NCBI GenBank assembly: GCA_035527845.1
Contig: DATKZT010000044.1
Span: 3,032 to 67,031 of the forward strand
Direction of reading: 5' to 3'
Source: JAUWKC01 sp035527845
Lineage (GTDB): Bacteria; Planctomycetota; Phycisphaerae; Sedimentisphaerales; Anaerobacaceae
DNA: 64,000 bases
Part shown: positions 8,756-17,289 of the stretch, in pieces
How positions within the stretch are numbered: position 1 is the first letter of the stretch
Layout of the letters: every line of letters begins with the position of its first letter
The notes under the pieces: model-generated
The model's database searches: none
What the model was told of the DNA's origin: nothing
What the model saw: the letters and a program-made list of their open reading frames with translations, nothing else
Translations under genes and position numbers: made by a program

Positions 8756-8784
8756 TTGACATTCTGCTTTTTACAGGCTATTTT
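8756..8784 (+). promoter_or_regulatory. Sigma-70 type promoter upstream of membrane protein/sulfatase genes
   Basis: TTGACA (8756-8761), 17 bases, TATTTT (8779-8784). The first good gene start downstream is ATG 8966, leaving a leader of about 175 bases that contains a short reading frame. Confidence 0.6.
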
Positions 8785-8861
8785 CCGGGTCAAGAAGTCC
8801 GCCAAACGGCGCAGCGGGTAAACATTGTATATTGTTATGTTGGCAAAATGAGAGGGACATG

Positions 8862-8927
8862 ATGAATAGTCACTGCAATCAGCGTCCGGCGTATTTGGAA
8901 AATTGCTTTCGATTAGTTGGTGGTTAA
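8862..8927 (+). CDS. Possible 21-residue leader peptide
   Basis: AGAGGG lies five bases before ATG 8862 (a second ATG is at 8859). The frame encodes MNSHCNQRPAYLENCFRLVG plus one more Gly before TAA. It sits inside the leader between the promoter at 8756 and the membrane protein gene at 8966. There is no similarity I can recognise; the support is only the ribosome binding site and position. Confidence 0.25.
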   Translation: MNSHCNQRPAYLENCFRLVGG

Positions 8928-8965
8928 TTGATAAGAAGATGGCGAGCGGTTGAAAGGATGGTCAG

Positions 8966-9331
8966 ATGAGCAGAGGCAAGGTAATCACGCTGGGAGTTTT
9001 TACGGCGTGGCCGTTCGTGTACATGGTTCTTTTTATGTGCATGATGTTCGGGGTGGTGATGTCGAGCTTCCGGGGCGGCCGATCGTGGGGTGCCGCACCG
9101 GCCTTCTGGATTATCTTTCCACTTCATTTGCTGACGATGGTTGAGATACCTGTGTTGCTTGTGATCTACATCGTTTACCTTTTCAGAACGAGCCGGGTTG
9201 CGCAGGACAAGAAGGCGCTTTGGGCGGTGGTCCTTTTTCTCGGCAACGTGATTGCGATGCCGGTCTTCTGGTACCTGTACATTTGGAAGGAAGGTGAGGA
9301 GACGCGTGGACCTGAAGGTCCACCCTACTGA
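8966..9331 (+). CDS. Small three-helix membrane protein, function unknown
   Basis: ATG 8966 has AAAGGA eight bases upstream. The 121-residue product has three hydrophobic segments: about residues 6-32 (LGVFTAWPFVYMVLFMCMMF), 46-72 (FWIIFPLHLLTMVEIPVLLV) and 85-106 (LWAVVLFLGNVIAMPVFWYL). The last helix followed by a short charged tail is reminiscent of the small PLDc_N-type membrane domain (inference). The last six or so codons (ending RGPEGPPY) are made by a palindromic repeat, GTGGACCT-GA-AGGTCCAC, that recurs at 10951, so the natural C-terminus may have been altered by insertion of that element. The sulfatase gene follows 64 bases downstream. Confidence 0.65.
   Translation: MSRGKVITLGVFTAWPFVYMVLFMCMMFGVVMSSFRGGRSWGAAPAFWIIFPLHLLTMVEIPVLLVIYIVYLFRTSRVAQDKKALWAVVLFLGNVIAMPVFWYLYIWKEGEETRGPEGPPY
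9306..9323. repeat. Palindromic repeat, copy 1 (inside coding 3' end)
   Basis: GTGGACCT-GA-AGGTCCAC forms an 8-bp stem with a 2-base loop. The same palindrome with flanking CGC before and CCTAC after occurs at 10951-10968. This copy supplies the last codons of the membrane protein gene ending at 9331. Confidence 0.75.
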
Positions 9332-9395
9332 GAGGGTGAGGGTCTTTGGTGGTGCGAAGGATAGGAGGCTGAGGTCGGTTTTCTTTAGGAGTGAT

Positions 9396-10832
9396 ATGAG
9401 ACGACGAGATTTCCTGAGAGCAGTAGTCGGCACCGCGAGCGGATTTTGTGTGTCCGGATGTGCAGATCCCTTCGGACGGAAGGCATGCCGACGCGTTGAG
9501 AAACCGAATATCATTTTCATTCTTGCCGATGATTTGGGATATGGCGACCTGGGATGCTATGGGGCGACGAAGATTGAGACGCCGTGCATCGACCGCATGG
9601 CTGCCGAAGGGATGCGCTTTAGCAGTTTCTATACTCAGCCGGTGTGCGGTCCCACCAGGACAGCCATCCTGACGGGATGTTATCCGATGCGGGTAGCGGA
9701 ATACGGGAACATCAAACGCCACCACCCGTTTGTCCACGCCGATGAGATTCTCATTCCTGAGGTCCTCAAGCAAGCCGGCTATGTATCTGCCTGCATCGGT
9801 AAATGGGACCTGAACGGTCATTCTTCGGATGGATTTGGCGAAGGAGTCACACCGAACACACAGGGGTTCGATTATTTCTATGGGCGTCCAGCCGAGGGGG
9901 CTGTTTTCAGGAACGAGAAGCTGTTGGGCGATGCTCCGGTGGCCGAACTGACGAAACGTTATACCGACGAGGCACTCAGGTTCATCGAGGAAAACAATTC
10001 ACAACCGTTCTTCATATACCTGGCACACACGATGCCTCATGTCCCATTGGCCGCGACGGCGGATTTCAGGGGCAAGAGCGAGCGAGGCCTGTACGGCGAT
10101 GTGGTGGAGGAACTGGATTGGAACGTAGGTCGGGTCCTCGACAAGCTCAAAGAACTGCGAATAGACGACCGCACAGTGGTCATCTTTACGAGCGACAACG
10201 GGCCGTGGCCGCACTGGACGGGTGAAGACAACTCGGGCTCCGCGGGGCGCCTGCGCGGCCAGAAATGCGAGACGTGGGAAGGCGGCGTAAGGGTGCCCTT
10301 CATAGTGCGTGCACCCGGTCTTGTCCCAGCGGGACAAGTGTGCGAGGCCATGATTGGCGACGTCGATATGCTGCCAACGTTTGCCCGCCTGGCAGGGGTC
10401 GATGTTCCCGGAGACAGGACCATCGACGGTAAAGACGTGCTTGGCTTGATGACAGGGGAAACATCCGCGTGGCCAGTTGCAGCACGATATTATTATTATG
10501 ACACCCACCTTCAGGCGGTGCGAAGCGGGAACTGGAAACTGATCCTGCCGCGTCCGAAGTGCCCACCCTGGCTGAGCGACAAGGGGCTGGCCGGGAACTG
10601 GCGGGGCCGTGATGTCGAGGAGATTCCTGAAGCACAGCTCTACAACTTGAAGGACGATATCGGCGAAACGACCGATGTAGCGGGGCAGCATCCTGAGATT
10701 GTTGAACGTCTGCTTGATCTGGCGGAAGTGGCAAGGGCCGATATCGGAGATTACAATCGCATAGGACAGAACGCCCGTTTCTTTGACTCACAGCCAGCAA
10801 GACCGGATGTTGTAAAGTGGAAGAACAGATGA
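9396..10832 (+). CDS. Arylsulfatase-family sulfatase, Tat-exported
   Basis: From ATG 9396, which has AGGAG four bases upstream, the product is 478 residues. MRRRDFLRAVVGT is a twin-arginine signal, followed by a Cys at a lipobox-like position (VSGC). The sulfatase core follows: metal ligands in ILADDLGYGDLGCYG (Asp 45/46), the formylglycine site CGPTR at residues 84-88, FFIYLAHTMPHVP and VVIFTSDNGPWPHW with the second metal pair. The Cys at position 84 must be converted to formylglycine; no FGE maturase is in the window. These enzymes remove sulfate esters from polysaccharides such as those of algae. A second sulfatase lies at 11620. Confidence 0.95.
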   Translation: MRRRDFLRAVVGTASGFCVSGCADPFGRKACRRVEKPNIIFILADDLGYGDLGCYGATKIETPCIDRMAAEGMRFSSFYTQPVCGPTRTAILTGCYPMRVAEYGNIKRHHPFVHADEILIPEVLKQAGYVSACIGKWDLNGHSSDGFGEGVTPNTQGFDYFYGRPAEGAVFRNEKLLGDAPVAELTKRYTDEALRFIEENNSQPFFIYLAHTMPHVPLAATADFRGKSERGLYGDVVEELDWNVGRVLDKLKELRIDDRTVVIFTSDNGPWPHWTGEDNSGSAGRLRGQKCETWEGGVRVPFIVRAPGLVPAGQVCEAMIGDVDMLPTFARLAGVDVPGDRTIDGKDVLGLMTGETSAWPVAARYYYYDTHLQAVRSGNWKLILPRPKCPPWLSDKGLAGNWRGRDVEEIPEAQLYNLKDDIGETTDVAGQHPEIVERLLDLAEVARADIGDYNRIGQNARFFDSQPARPDVVKWKNR

Positions 10833-10879
10833 GTCTTGGGCGGGGTGAAAGTTCGCACGCTACATACTCGCGACGCAAG

Positions 10880-10943
10880 CACGAAATCCGGATATCGAAA
10901 CGCGAAACAAATTCCAATGACTTGAATTTAAATGTTCAAAACC
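10880..10943. repeat. AT-rich degenerate intergenic repeat
   Basis: The segment is a chain of short motifs (CACGAAATCCGGATATCGAA, then CGCGAAACAAATTCC, AATGACTTGAATTTAAATG, TTCAAAACCC). This pattern of 'acgaaatcc..atatcgaaa..aacaaattc.aatgac' is familiar from dispersed non-coding repeats in many environmental bacterial genomes. Only one copy is in this window, so the call depends on that recollection. Confidence 0.45.
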
Positions 10944-10950
10944 CGGTCGC

Positions 10951-10968
10951 GTGGACCTGAAGGTCCAC
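10951..10968. repeat. Palindromic repeat, copy 2
   Basis: GTGGACCT-GA-AGGTCCAC, identical to 9306-9323 and sharing CGC upstream and CCTAC downstream. It lies in non-coding sequence here. Confidence 0.75.
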
Positions 10969-11170
10969 CCTACCGAGAATCCGCCGGAAGGGGGCTTTCC
11001 TGTGAGTACCGTAAGGCATACCGTGTGGATTTTGTTGATAACGGGGCTGTTGGAGGGTATAGTGCAAGGGCGACAGAAAGTGAAAAGTAAAAAGTGAAGA
11101 GGCAAAGAAAAGAGTAAAAAGATGGTGCGTGGCGTGGTTTCATCGCCAGAGCAAGTTAAGGAGCAAAATA

Positions 11171-11602
11171 ATGCCGATAGTTGACGGACGTTATGAGGCG
11201 AAGATATCGACGACCTTTCGTTCGACGGCGGATGGGGTCGAGGCTATCAAGGACAAAATCGAGAAGTCGCGGCGGGTGAGGATAAGCGGGATACCGATGG
11301 GCATGCTCAAGAAGCTGACGCCTTTGCTGAAGGGAAAGGACGTCAAGATTATTCTGCCTTTGGGAGAGAAGGCGGGGGCCGAGCTGGAAGAATTGGGTGA
11401 CGTGGCGGTGACCAAGGCGAGGATTTACAAGGACCATAAGGGCACGGAGGCGAATGTGGGCTCGGTATATTTCTCCGACAGGGTATTCAGCGTGGCGTGG
11501 GTCGGCGACAAAATCCTGGAGATTGACGCGATGGATTACGATAAGTGCGTCAAGTGTATGAGGGGGATGTTTGACGTGGGGTGGAGATACTCTGAGAAAT
11601 GA
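11171..11602 (+). CDS. Conserved-looking cytoplasmic protein of unknown function
   Basis: ATG 11171 is preceded by TTAAGGAGC, a good ribosome binding site. The 143-residue product has no signal peptide or membrane helix. The sequence alternates strands and helices (RVRISGIPMGMLKKLTPLLK, DVKIILPLGEKAGAELEELG), giving the look of a small alpha/beta domain; it resembles the phospholipase-D-like sensor domain found at the end of some TrmB-type regulators, but I cannot confirm this. A KCVKCM motif near the C-terminus (about residue 128) might bind metal. Its stop overlaps the ATG at 11599 of the next sulfatase frame (ATGA), suggesting co-translation. Confidence 0.65.
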   Translation: MPIVDGRYEAKISTTFRSTADGVEAIKDKIEKSRRVRISGIPMGMLKKLTPLLKGKDVKIILPLGEKAGAELEELGDVAVTKARIYKDHKGTEANVGSVYFSDRVFSVAWVGDKILEIDAMDYDKCVKCMRGMFDVGWRYSEK

Positions 11603-11619
11603 AGCCGGCCGGTGACTTT

Positions 11620-13098
11620 ATGAATCGACGGGATTTCGTGAAGGCCGTCGGTTTTGGTGCCGCGGCGTTTGTTCTGCGGGGATGTGCGAGCTCTTCGCTC
11701 AGGCGCAGGGATAACGCATCTGGCAAGAAGCCGAATTTTGTTTTCTTTCTGATAGATGATCTGGGCTGGCGGGACGTCGGCTGTTACGGCAGCACGTTCT
11801 ATGAGACGCCGAACATCGACAAACTGGCCAGTGAAGGGATGCGATTCACGGATTCCTACGCGGCGTGTCCGGTCTGTTCGCCGACGCGGGCCAGCATCAT
11901 GACCGGAAAATACCCTGCGCGGATGGATACCACCGACTGGTTTGGCGCGCCTCAGCCGGAGGAGGTGCCGGGCCATCACACGCGGAACAAACGGCTCCTG
12001 CCGGCGCGGTATTCGGAGAATATGGCGCTTGAAGAGGTGACTGTGGCGGAGTCGCTGAAAGATGCGGGGTACAGGACGTTCTTTGCGGGTAAATGGCATC
12101 TGGGCGAAACGGCGGAATACTGGCCTGAACATCAGGGTTTCGATGTGAACAAGGGAGGGCACTGGGCAGGTTGGCCGCCCGGCGGATACTTCGCGCCGTG
12201 GGATAATCCGCGTCTGGAGAACGGTCCGGACGGCGAACATCTGCCGGAGCGTCTGGCGCGAGAAACCGTGAAGTTCATCAGAGAGCACAAAGACGAACCG
12301 TTCCTTGCGTATCTGAGTTTTTATTCGGTGCATACGCCGCTGCAGAGTCGTGAGGACCTGAAGCAGAAATATCTGGAGAAGAAGAAGAGGCTGGGGCTCG
12401 AGGCGGCGTGGGTGACGGAAGGGGAGCGGAAGGTGCGGGCGGTGCAGGAACATGAAGTGTATGCGGGAATGGTGGATGCGATGGATCAGGCCGTCGGCGA
12501 GGTGCTTGATACGCTCAAGGAGCTGGGGCTGGACGAGGATACGGTGATCTTTTTTATGTCGGACAACGGGGGGCTTTCGACGTCGGAAGGCAGGCCCACA
12601 TCGAACCTGCCGCTGCGTGCGGGTAAGGGGTGGTTGTATGAGGGAGGCATTCGTGAGCCGATGATTGTCAAGTGGCCCGGCGTGGTCAAGGCAGGCAGCG
12701 TGTGCAATGGGGTGGTAACGAGTACGGACTTTTATCCTACGATGCTGGAGATGGCGGGTCTGGAACTTCGGCCGAAGCAGCACGTGGATGGAATGAGTAT
12801 GGTTTCGCTGCTTAAGGGTCGGCGGAGGGATCGCGGCGCGATCTACTGGCACTACCCGCATTACGGCAACCAGGGCGGCGCCCCGGGGTCGGCGATTCGG
12901 GAAGGCGACTGGAAGCTAATCGAATGGTTCGAGGACGGTCGTCTGGAACTGTATAATTTGAGGGAGGACATCGGGGAGAAGAGGAATCTTGCAGAGAAGC
13001 ATCAGAAGATTGCCAGGCGGCTGCATAACAAGCTCATCGCGTGGCGCAAAGAGGTGGATGCCAAGTACCCATCGCCGAATCCTGAATATAAACCTTAG
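11620..13098 (+). CDS. Arylsulfatase-family sulfatase, Tat-exported (second copy)
   Basis: MNRRDFVKAVGFGAAAF is a twin-arginine signal and suggests the ATG at 11620; an ATG at 11599 in frame overlaps the preceding stop and would add seven residues. The 492-residue product has the sulfatase core: FLIDDLGWRDVGCYG (metal Asp pair), CSPTR at 86-90 with the formylglycine Cys, AGKWHLG, and VIFFMSDNGG. CSPTR and AGKWHLG are the classical S1-family motifs. It is only distantly similar to the 9396 sulfatase, so the two likely act on different sulfated sugars. It is probably co-expressed with the 11171 gene. Confidence 0.95.
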   Translation: MNRRDFVKAVGFGAAAFVLRGCASSSLRRRDNASGKKPNFVFFLIDDLGWRDVGCYGSTFYETPNIDKLASEGMRFTDSYAACPVCSPTRASIMTGKYPARMDTTDWFGAPQPEEVPGHHTRNKRLLPARYSENMALEEVTVAESLKDAGYRTFFAGKWHLGETAEYWPEHQGFDVNKGGHWAGWPPGGYFAPWDNPRLENGPDGEHLPERLARETVKFIREHKDEPFLAYLSFYSVHTPLQSREDLKQKYLEKKKRLGLEAAWVTEGERKVRAVQEHEVYAGMVDAMDQAVGEVLDTLKELGLDEDTVIFFMSDNGGLSTSEGRPTSNLPLRAGKGWLYEGGIREPMIVKWPGVVKAGSVCNGVVTSTDFYPTMLEMAGLELRPKQHVDGMSMVSLLKGRRRDRGAIYWHYPHYGNQGGAPGSAIREGDWKLIEWFEDGRLELYNLREDIGEKRNLAEKHQKIARRLHNKLIAWRKEVDAKYPSPNPEYKP

Positions 13099-13169
13099 AC
13101 TAATTCTTTTTTGGGCCGTAGAATAGGGGGCGGTGTGAATTATTGTTTGCGTAACAAGGAGAATTAACA

Positions 13170-14249
13170 GTGTATAAGATTGCAGTTGTGCCGGGTGACG
13201 GGACGGGGCCGGAAGTGACGGCCGAGGCGGTGAAGGTTTTGAAGGCCGCGGCGGATAAGTTTAATTTCAAGGTGGAGCTGACGGAGTTCGATTTCGGCGG
13301 GGAGAGGTATAAGAGGACGGGCGAGACACTGCCGGACAGCGGCGTTGAAGAGCTTCGCAAGTTCGATGCGATTCTGCTGGGGGCCATCGGCCATCCGGAC
13401 GTGGCGCCGGGGATTCTGGAGAAGGGTATTTTGTTGAAGGCGCGATTCGACCTGGACCAGTATATAAACCTGCGTCCCGTGAAGCTTTATCCCGGGGTGG
13501 AGACGCCGCTGAAGGATAAGGGGCCGGACGATATAGATTTCGTTGTTGTGCGTGAGAATACGGGCGACCTTTATACGGGGACCGGGGGGTTCACGATGAG
13601 GGGGACGCCGCAGGAGGTTGCGGTGCAGTCGGCGGTGTATACGAGGTTTCAGGTTGACCGCTGTCTGAAGTACGCGTTCGAGTATGCGCGGAAGCACGGC
13701 AAGAAGGCGCGAGGCAGGGGCGAGAATAACACGCTTGCTCTTTGCGGCAAGACGAACGTGCTGACGTACGTTTACGATTTGTGGGAGCGGGCGTTTCATG
13801 AAATGGGCAAGGCGGAGTATCCGGAGATAAAGCGGGAGTATTATCATGTTGACGCGACGTGCATGTGGATGGTGAAGAATCCGGAATGGTTCGACGTAAT
13901 TGTTACGGGCAATATGTTCGGTGACATTATCACGGACCTCGGTGCGATGGTGCAGGGAGGGATGGGCATAGCGGCGGGCGGAAATATCAACCCGGAAGGC
14001 GTGAGCATGTTCGAGCCCATAGGCGGCAGCGCACCGAAATATACGGGCAAGGGTGTTATCAACCCGCTGGCGGCGATTTGCGCGGCGCAAATGATGGTTG
14101 AGACGCTGGGTGAGGAGGAGGCCGGCGATGCGATGGAGAAGGCGGTGATGTACGTGACGGCGAATAAGCTGAAATCGCTGCAGGCGGGCAGGATGGGTTA
14201 TTCAACCAGCGAAGTGGGTGATCTGGTGGTGGAGCAACTGGTCGGGTGA
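13170..14249 (+). CDS. leuB: 3-isopropylmalate/isocitrate dehydrogenase family enzyme
   Basis: The start is GTG 13170, with AAGGAGAA upstream. The 359 residues fit 3-isopropylmalate dehydrogenase (about 350-370). Visible family motifs are VVPGDGTGPEV (N-terminal nucleotide-binding strand), RENTGDLYTG (the R-E-N-T-x-x-x-Y substrate and catalytic Tyr region), MFGDIITDLGAMVQGGMG (metal-binding Asp residues) and EPIGGSAPKYTGKGVINPLA (NAD-binding loop). IPMDH oxidises and decarboxylates 3-isopropylmalate in leucine synthesis with NAD+. No other leu genes adjoin it, so an isocitrate, homoisocitrate or tartrate dehydrogenase of the same family is possible. Gene symbol is therefore tentative. Confidence 0.85.
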   Translation: MYKIAVVPGDGTGPEVTAEAVKVLKAAADKFNFKVELTEFDFGGERYKRTGETLPDSGVEELRKFDAILLGAIGHPDVAPGILEKGILLKARFDLDQYINLRPVKLYPGVETPLKDKGPDDIDFVVVRENTGDLYTGTGGFTMRGTPQEVAVQSAVYTRFQVDRCLKYAFEYARKHGKKARGRGENNTLALCGKTNVLTYVYDLWERAFHEMGKAEYPEIKREYYHVDATCMWMVKNPEWFDVIVTGNMFGDIITDLGAMVQGGMGIAAGGNINPEGVSMFEPIGGSAPKYTGKGVINPLAAICAAQMMVETLGEEEAGDAMEKAVMYVTANKLKSLQAGRMGYSTSEVGDLVVEQLVG

Positions 14250-14285
14250 CAGTCCTGCGCGGTGTGAGCTGAAGGAGGACAGATT

Positions 14286-14498
14286 ATGGCCGAGTTTCAG
14301 GAGGCGAGCGGTTACTGCACGCATTGCCAGAAGCAGGTGCTGATCAGGAGGAAGGGGACCAACCATGTTCTGCACCTGCTGCTGACGCTTTTGACAGGCG
14401 GTCTTTGGCTCATAGTATGGATTCTGTGCGCGATCAAGATTGGCGGCTGGCACTGCGCGCAGTGCGGCACGAGCGTGGCGCGGGCCGGCGGAAAGTAG
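14286..14498 (+). CDS. Small zinc-ribbon membrane protein
   Basis: The 70-residue protein has CTHCQKQV at the N-terminus and WHCAQCGTSV at the C-terminus, two CxxC knuckles that can together bind one zinc. Between them is a hydrophobic segment (LHLLLTLLTGGLWLIVWILC), so the two knuckles probably meet on the same membrane face, as in LITAF-like hairpin domains. ATG 14286 has GGAGGAC upstream. The role is unknown; it lies between the dehydrogenase and the GTPase genes and is probably co-transcribed with them. Confidence 0.7.
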   Translation: MAEFQEASGYCTHCQKQVLIRRKGTNHVLHLLLTLLTGGLWLIVWILCAIKIGGWHCAQCGTSVARAGGK

Positions 14499-14517
14499 AG
14501 AATTCGGTGAGGGAGTT

Positions 14518-15501
14518 ATGCCGGCGAATTTGACGCCTGAATATTTGAAGGCTGAACAGTGGTACCGCACGGCGAGCACCAACGACGAGAAGATTCTTGC
14601 GTTGGAGCGGATGCTGTCGGTAATGCCGAAGCACAAGGGGACGGACCATCTGAAGGCGGACCTTCGGCGGAAGTTGAGCAGGCTTAAGGAGGCGGCGACG
14701 CAGAAGAGCAAGGCGTCGGTGACGGATGTTTTTCATGTGCCGCGGACGGGTTCGGGTCAGGTTGTTCTGCTGGGGACTCCCAACAGCGGCAAGAGCTCGA
14801 TAGTGGCGGCACTGACGAACGCGAAGATCAATGTGGCGGATTTTCCATTTGCTACGAACGCTCCTGTGCCGGGGATGGTGATGTTCGAGGACGTTCAGAT
14901 TGAGCTTGTGGACATGCCGCCTATAACGGCCGACTTTGTGATGCCGGGGCAGGTGGGGACATATCGTCACTGTGACCTTATCGCCATCGTTATAGATCTG
15001 TCGGAGGACGTGGAAGAACAGTTGCGTGTGTGCGTGGATTTTCTCGAATCGAAGAGTCTGCTGGTCGGTCCGGAAGCAGCGCGCGACGATGAGCACGGCG
15101 ACGTTGTCGGCAAGGGTGCGATGTGCATCTGCAGCAAGTGCGATATTGCCGGCGCGGGTGCGCTCGAGAGGCTTAAGAAGTCGTGCGGGTATCCCTTGGA
15201 GTTCATTGAGGTCTCTGCGACTACCGGGGTGGGGCTGGATAAACTGCCGGGTGTGTTTTTCAGATTGTTGAAGATTATCCGTGTATATGCGAAGCCGCCG
15301 GGGAAGAAGCCTGACATGGACGAGCCTTTCACGCTGGCTGCGGGTTCGACGGTTATGGACCTGGCGACGACGGTTCATCGGCAGCTGGCTGAGAAGCTGA
15401 GGTTTGCGAGGATATGGGGCACGGGCGTTTATGACGGTCAAAACGCGCCGAGAGACCATGTCCTGCACGACAGGGACGTTATTGAGTTGCACTTCTCCTG
15501 A
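14518..15501 (+). CDS. DRG/Obg-like GTPase with TGS domain
   Basis: ATG 14518 follows GAGGGAGTT, a good ribosome binding site, and gives 327 residues. The P-loop is GTPNSGKSS at 86-94, after an N-terminal helical region, and the C-terminal 65 residues form a TGS domain (FTLAAGSTVMDLATTVH, ending HVLHDRDVIELHFS), as in DRG-type GTPases that bind the ribosome. Two guanine-nucleotide motifs are unusual: G3 is DMPP in place of DxPG, and G4 is SKCD where NKxD is normal. Nucleotide specificity or hydrolysis may differ. The preceding zinc-ribbon gene ends only 19 bases upstream, so they likely form an operon with leuB. Confidence 0.88.
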   Translation: MPANLTPEYLKAEQWYRTASTNDEKILALERMLSVMPKHKGTDHLKADLRRKLSRLKEAATQKSKASVTDVFHVPRTGSGQVVLLGTPNSGKSSIVAALTNAKINVADFPFATNAPVPGMVMFEDVQIELVDMPPITADFVMPGQVGTYRHCDLIAIVIDLSEDVEEQLRVCVDFLESKSLLVGPEAARDDEHGDVVGKGAMCICSKCDIAGAGALERLKKSCGYPLEFIEVSATTGVGLDKLPGVFFRLLKIIRVYAKPPGKKPDMDEPFTLAAGSTVMDLATTVHRQLAEKLRFARIWGTGVYDGQNAPRDHVLHDRDVIELHFS

Positions 15502-15514
15502 ATCGGTCTATAAT
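15487..15514 (+). promoter_or_regulatory. Promoter for the M16 peptidase operon
   Basis: TTGCAC (15487-15492), 16 bases, perfect TATAAT (15509-15514). It overlaps the end of the GTPase gene and would give a leader of about 200 bases before the ATG at 15729. Confidence 0.5.
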
Positions 15515-15728
15515 CGGTTCCCTGCGTCGGCGTGATATCTCGTGACTGGAATTCCGAGTTCACGGCACCAAGTGGAATGCGAGGCGTATGGTATATACCG
15601 CACCTGCTGAACAAGGCGGTTGCAGGCGGGCGCAAATGTTTGACAGATGTGGAATGATAAGAGGGCCGGGGCTGAAGGGGAAACAGGTTATCATGAACGA
15701 TTCGATCGGTAATAATCAGGAGAGGAAC

Positions 15729-17270
15729 ATGAATCATAAGAAACGGGGCGCGTCAAAATCGGGCGTTGTTCTTATAGGTGCGATCATTTTATTTATCGGC
15801 GGGGTGGTCCTGTGGTCCGGCTGTGTTCAGGCCCAGGACATGGGGGAGTTCGAGAAGCGGATGACCGAATTTACGCTGGCGAACGGGCTGAAGTTTCTGG
15901 TTCTCGAACGTCACGAGGCGCCGGTGGTTTCTTTTCATACTTATGCGGACGTTGGTTCGGTCGATGAGGTAAAGGGCATTACGGGTTTGGCGCATCTTTT
16001 CGAGCATATGGCGTTCAAGGGTACGAGGACGATCGGCACGAAGGACTATCCAGCCGAGGCACGGGCCATGGCAAAGATGGACAAGGCATTTGCGGCGATT
16101 AAGGTTGAGCGTGCGAAGGCGGGCGGGGGCGATAAGGCGCGGCTGGAGGCGCTTCAAAAGCAGTTCGAGCAGGCGCAGCAGGACGAGCAGAAGTATCTGG
16201 TCCATGACGAATACGAGGAGGCTTACGCCCGGGAAGGTGCTTCGGGCTTCAATGCTTATACGAGCTTTGACGCGACGCAGTATGTTGTGAGTCTGCCGTC
16301 GAATAAGGTGGAGCTTTGGATGTCGCTGGAATCGGAGCGGTTCGGCAATCCTGTGCTGCGGGAGTTCTACAAGGAGAAGAACGTGGTGATGGAAGAGCGG
16401 CGTCTTGGTACGGAGAGCAGTCCGCAGGGTCGTTTGTGGGAGGAATTCATGGCCACGGCCTATAAGGCGCATCCGTACGGCGAGCCCATCATAGGGCACA
16501 TGAGTGATTTGCAGACGCTGACGCGGGGTGAGGCGGAGGCGTTTTTCAAGAAGTATTACGGGCCGGCTAATCTGACGATTGCGATTGTCGGGGACGTTGA
16601 TCCGTGCGAGGTGAGGAAGCTGGCTGAAAAGCATTTTGGCTGTATCCCGGGCGGTCCGAAGCCTGCTGCGGTGGAGACGGTGGAACCGCCGCAAGGTGGG
16701 GAGCGTCGCGTGGTTGTGGAGGACAGGGCGCAGCCTGTGGTAATAATAGGTTATCACAAGCCTTCTTTCAACGACCCCAACGATGCGGTTTTCGACGCGA
16801 TAGCGGATATCATGGGCGAGGGTCGCACGTCGCGTTTGTATAAGAGTCTGGTGAAGGAGAAGAAGATTGCGATGGCGGCGTACGCATTCGGGGGGCTTCC
16901 GGGGAACAAATATCCGGGGCTGTTTGTGTTCTATGTGGTGCCGGCGAAAGGTCACACGACCGAAGAGTGTGAGGAGGCGGTTTACGCTGAAATAGAGAGG
17001 CTCAAATCCGAGCCGGCGTCGGGTGAGGAGCTTGAGAAGGCGAGGACTCGCAGCCGGGCCGGGCTGATACGGCAGCTTGCGTCCAACGATGATCTGGCCG
17101 CGGAGCTGACATTTTATGAGGTGATAAGCGGGGACTGGCGGAACATGTTCAGGCAGCTCGACAAGATAGATAGGGTTACGGCGGATGACATCCAGCGTGT
17201 CGCCGCGGAATACTTCACGAGGAAGAACAGGACGGTCGGGGTCATCGAGACGACAGAGAGCGGGAATTGA
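15729..17270 (+). CDS. M16 zinc metallopeptidase (catalytic subunit)
   Basis: ATG 15729 has GGAGAGG upstream; the in-frame stretch before it lacks coding character. The 513-residue product has an N-terminal hydrophobic segment (VVLIGAIILFIGGVVLWSGC) that may be a signal anchor or lipoprotein signal. The inverted zinc motif HLFEHMAFKG (HxxEH) is present, about 55 residues after the mature start, with the downstream third ligand region around YEEAYAREGASGFNAYTS. M16 enzymes (pitrilysin, PqqL, mitochondrial processing peptidase) degrade or process peptides inside a closed chamber. An insert rich in Lys/Gln (about residues 110-160) precedes the glycine-rich loop. The adjacent gene encodes the inactive partner. 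Confidence 0.93.
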   Translation: MNHKKRGASKSGVVLIGAIILFIGGVVLWSGCVQAQDMGEFEKRMTEFTLANGLKFLVLERHEAPVVSFHTYADVGSVDEVKGITGLAHLFEHMAFKGTRTIGTKDYPAEARAMAKMDKAFAAIKVERAKAGGGDKARLEALQKQFEQAQQDEQKYLVHDEYEEAYAREGASGFNAYTSFDATQYVVSLPSNKVELWMSLESERFGNPVLREFYKEKNVVMEERRLGTESSPQGRLWEEFMATAYKAHPYGEPIIGHMSDLQTLTRGEAEAFFKKYYGPANLTIAIVGDVDPCEVRKLAEKHFGCIPGGPKPAAVETVEPPQGGERRVVVEDRAQPVVIIGYHKPSFNDPNDAVFDAIADIMGEGRTSRLYKSLVKEKKIAMAAYAFGGLPGNKYPGLFVFYVVPAKGHTTEECEEAVYAEIERLKSEPASGEELEKARTRSRAGLIRQLASNDDLAAELTFYEVISGDWRNMFRQLDKIDRVTADDIQRVAAEYFTRKNRTVGVIETTESGN

Positions 17271-17289
17271 TTTTGGCAGGAGCATTGAA

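Larger units (their letters stand above)
8551..8965 (+). other. 415-base divergent intergenic region
   Basis: This stretch separates two divergent genes. It holds a good plus-strand promoter (8756-8784) and a possible 21-codon reading frame at 8862-8927 with an AGAGGG ribosome binding site. I see no other coding region or RNA gene. Confidence 0.6.
10833..11170. other. 338-base intergenic region with repeat debris
   Basis: Between the first sulfatase and the 11171 gene this stretch contains an AT-rich repeat-like segment (10880-10943) and a second copy of the GTGGACCT palindrome (10951-10968). I see no coding region; AAGGAG before the next gene is its ribosome binding site. Confidence 0.6.

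Noticed and set aside
11536..12861. 441-residue open frame opposite the second sulfatase
   Set aside because: Antisense of a gene with sulfatase motifs CSPTR and AGKWHLG; Arg/His/Pro-rich composition typical of a shadow.
13164..14090. 308-residue open frame opposite the dehydrogenase gene
   Set aside because: Antisense shadow of leuB-like motifs; low-complexity Arg/His composition.
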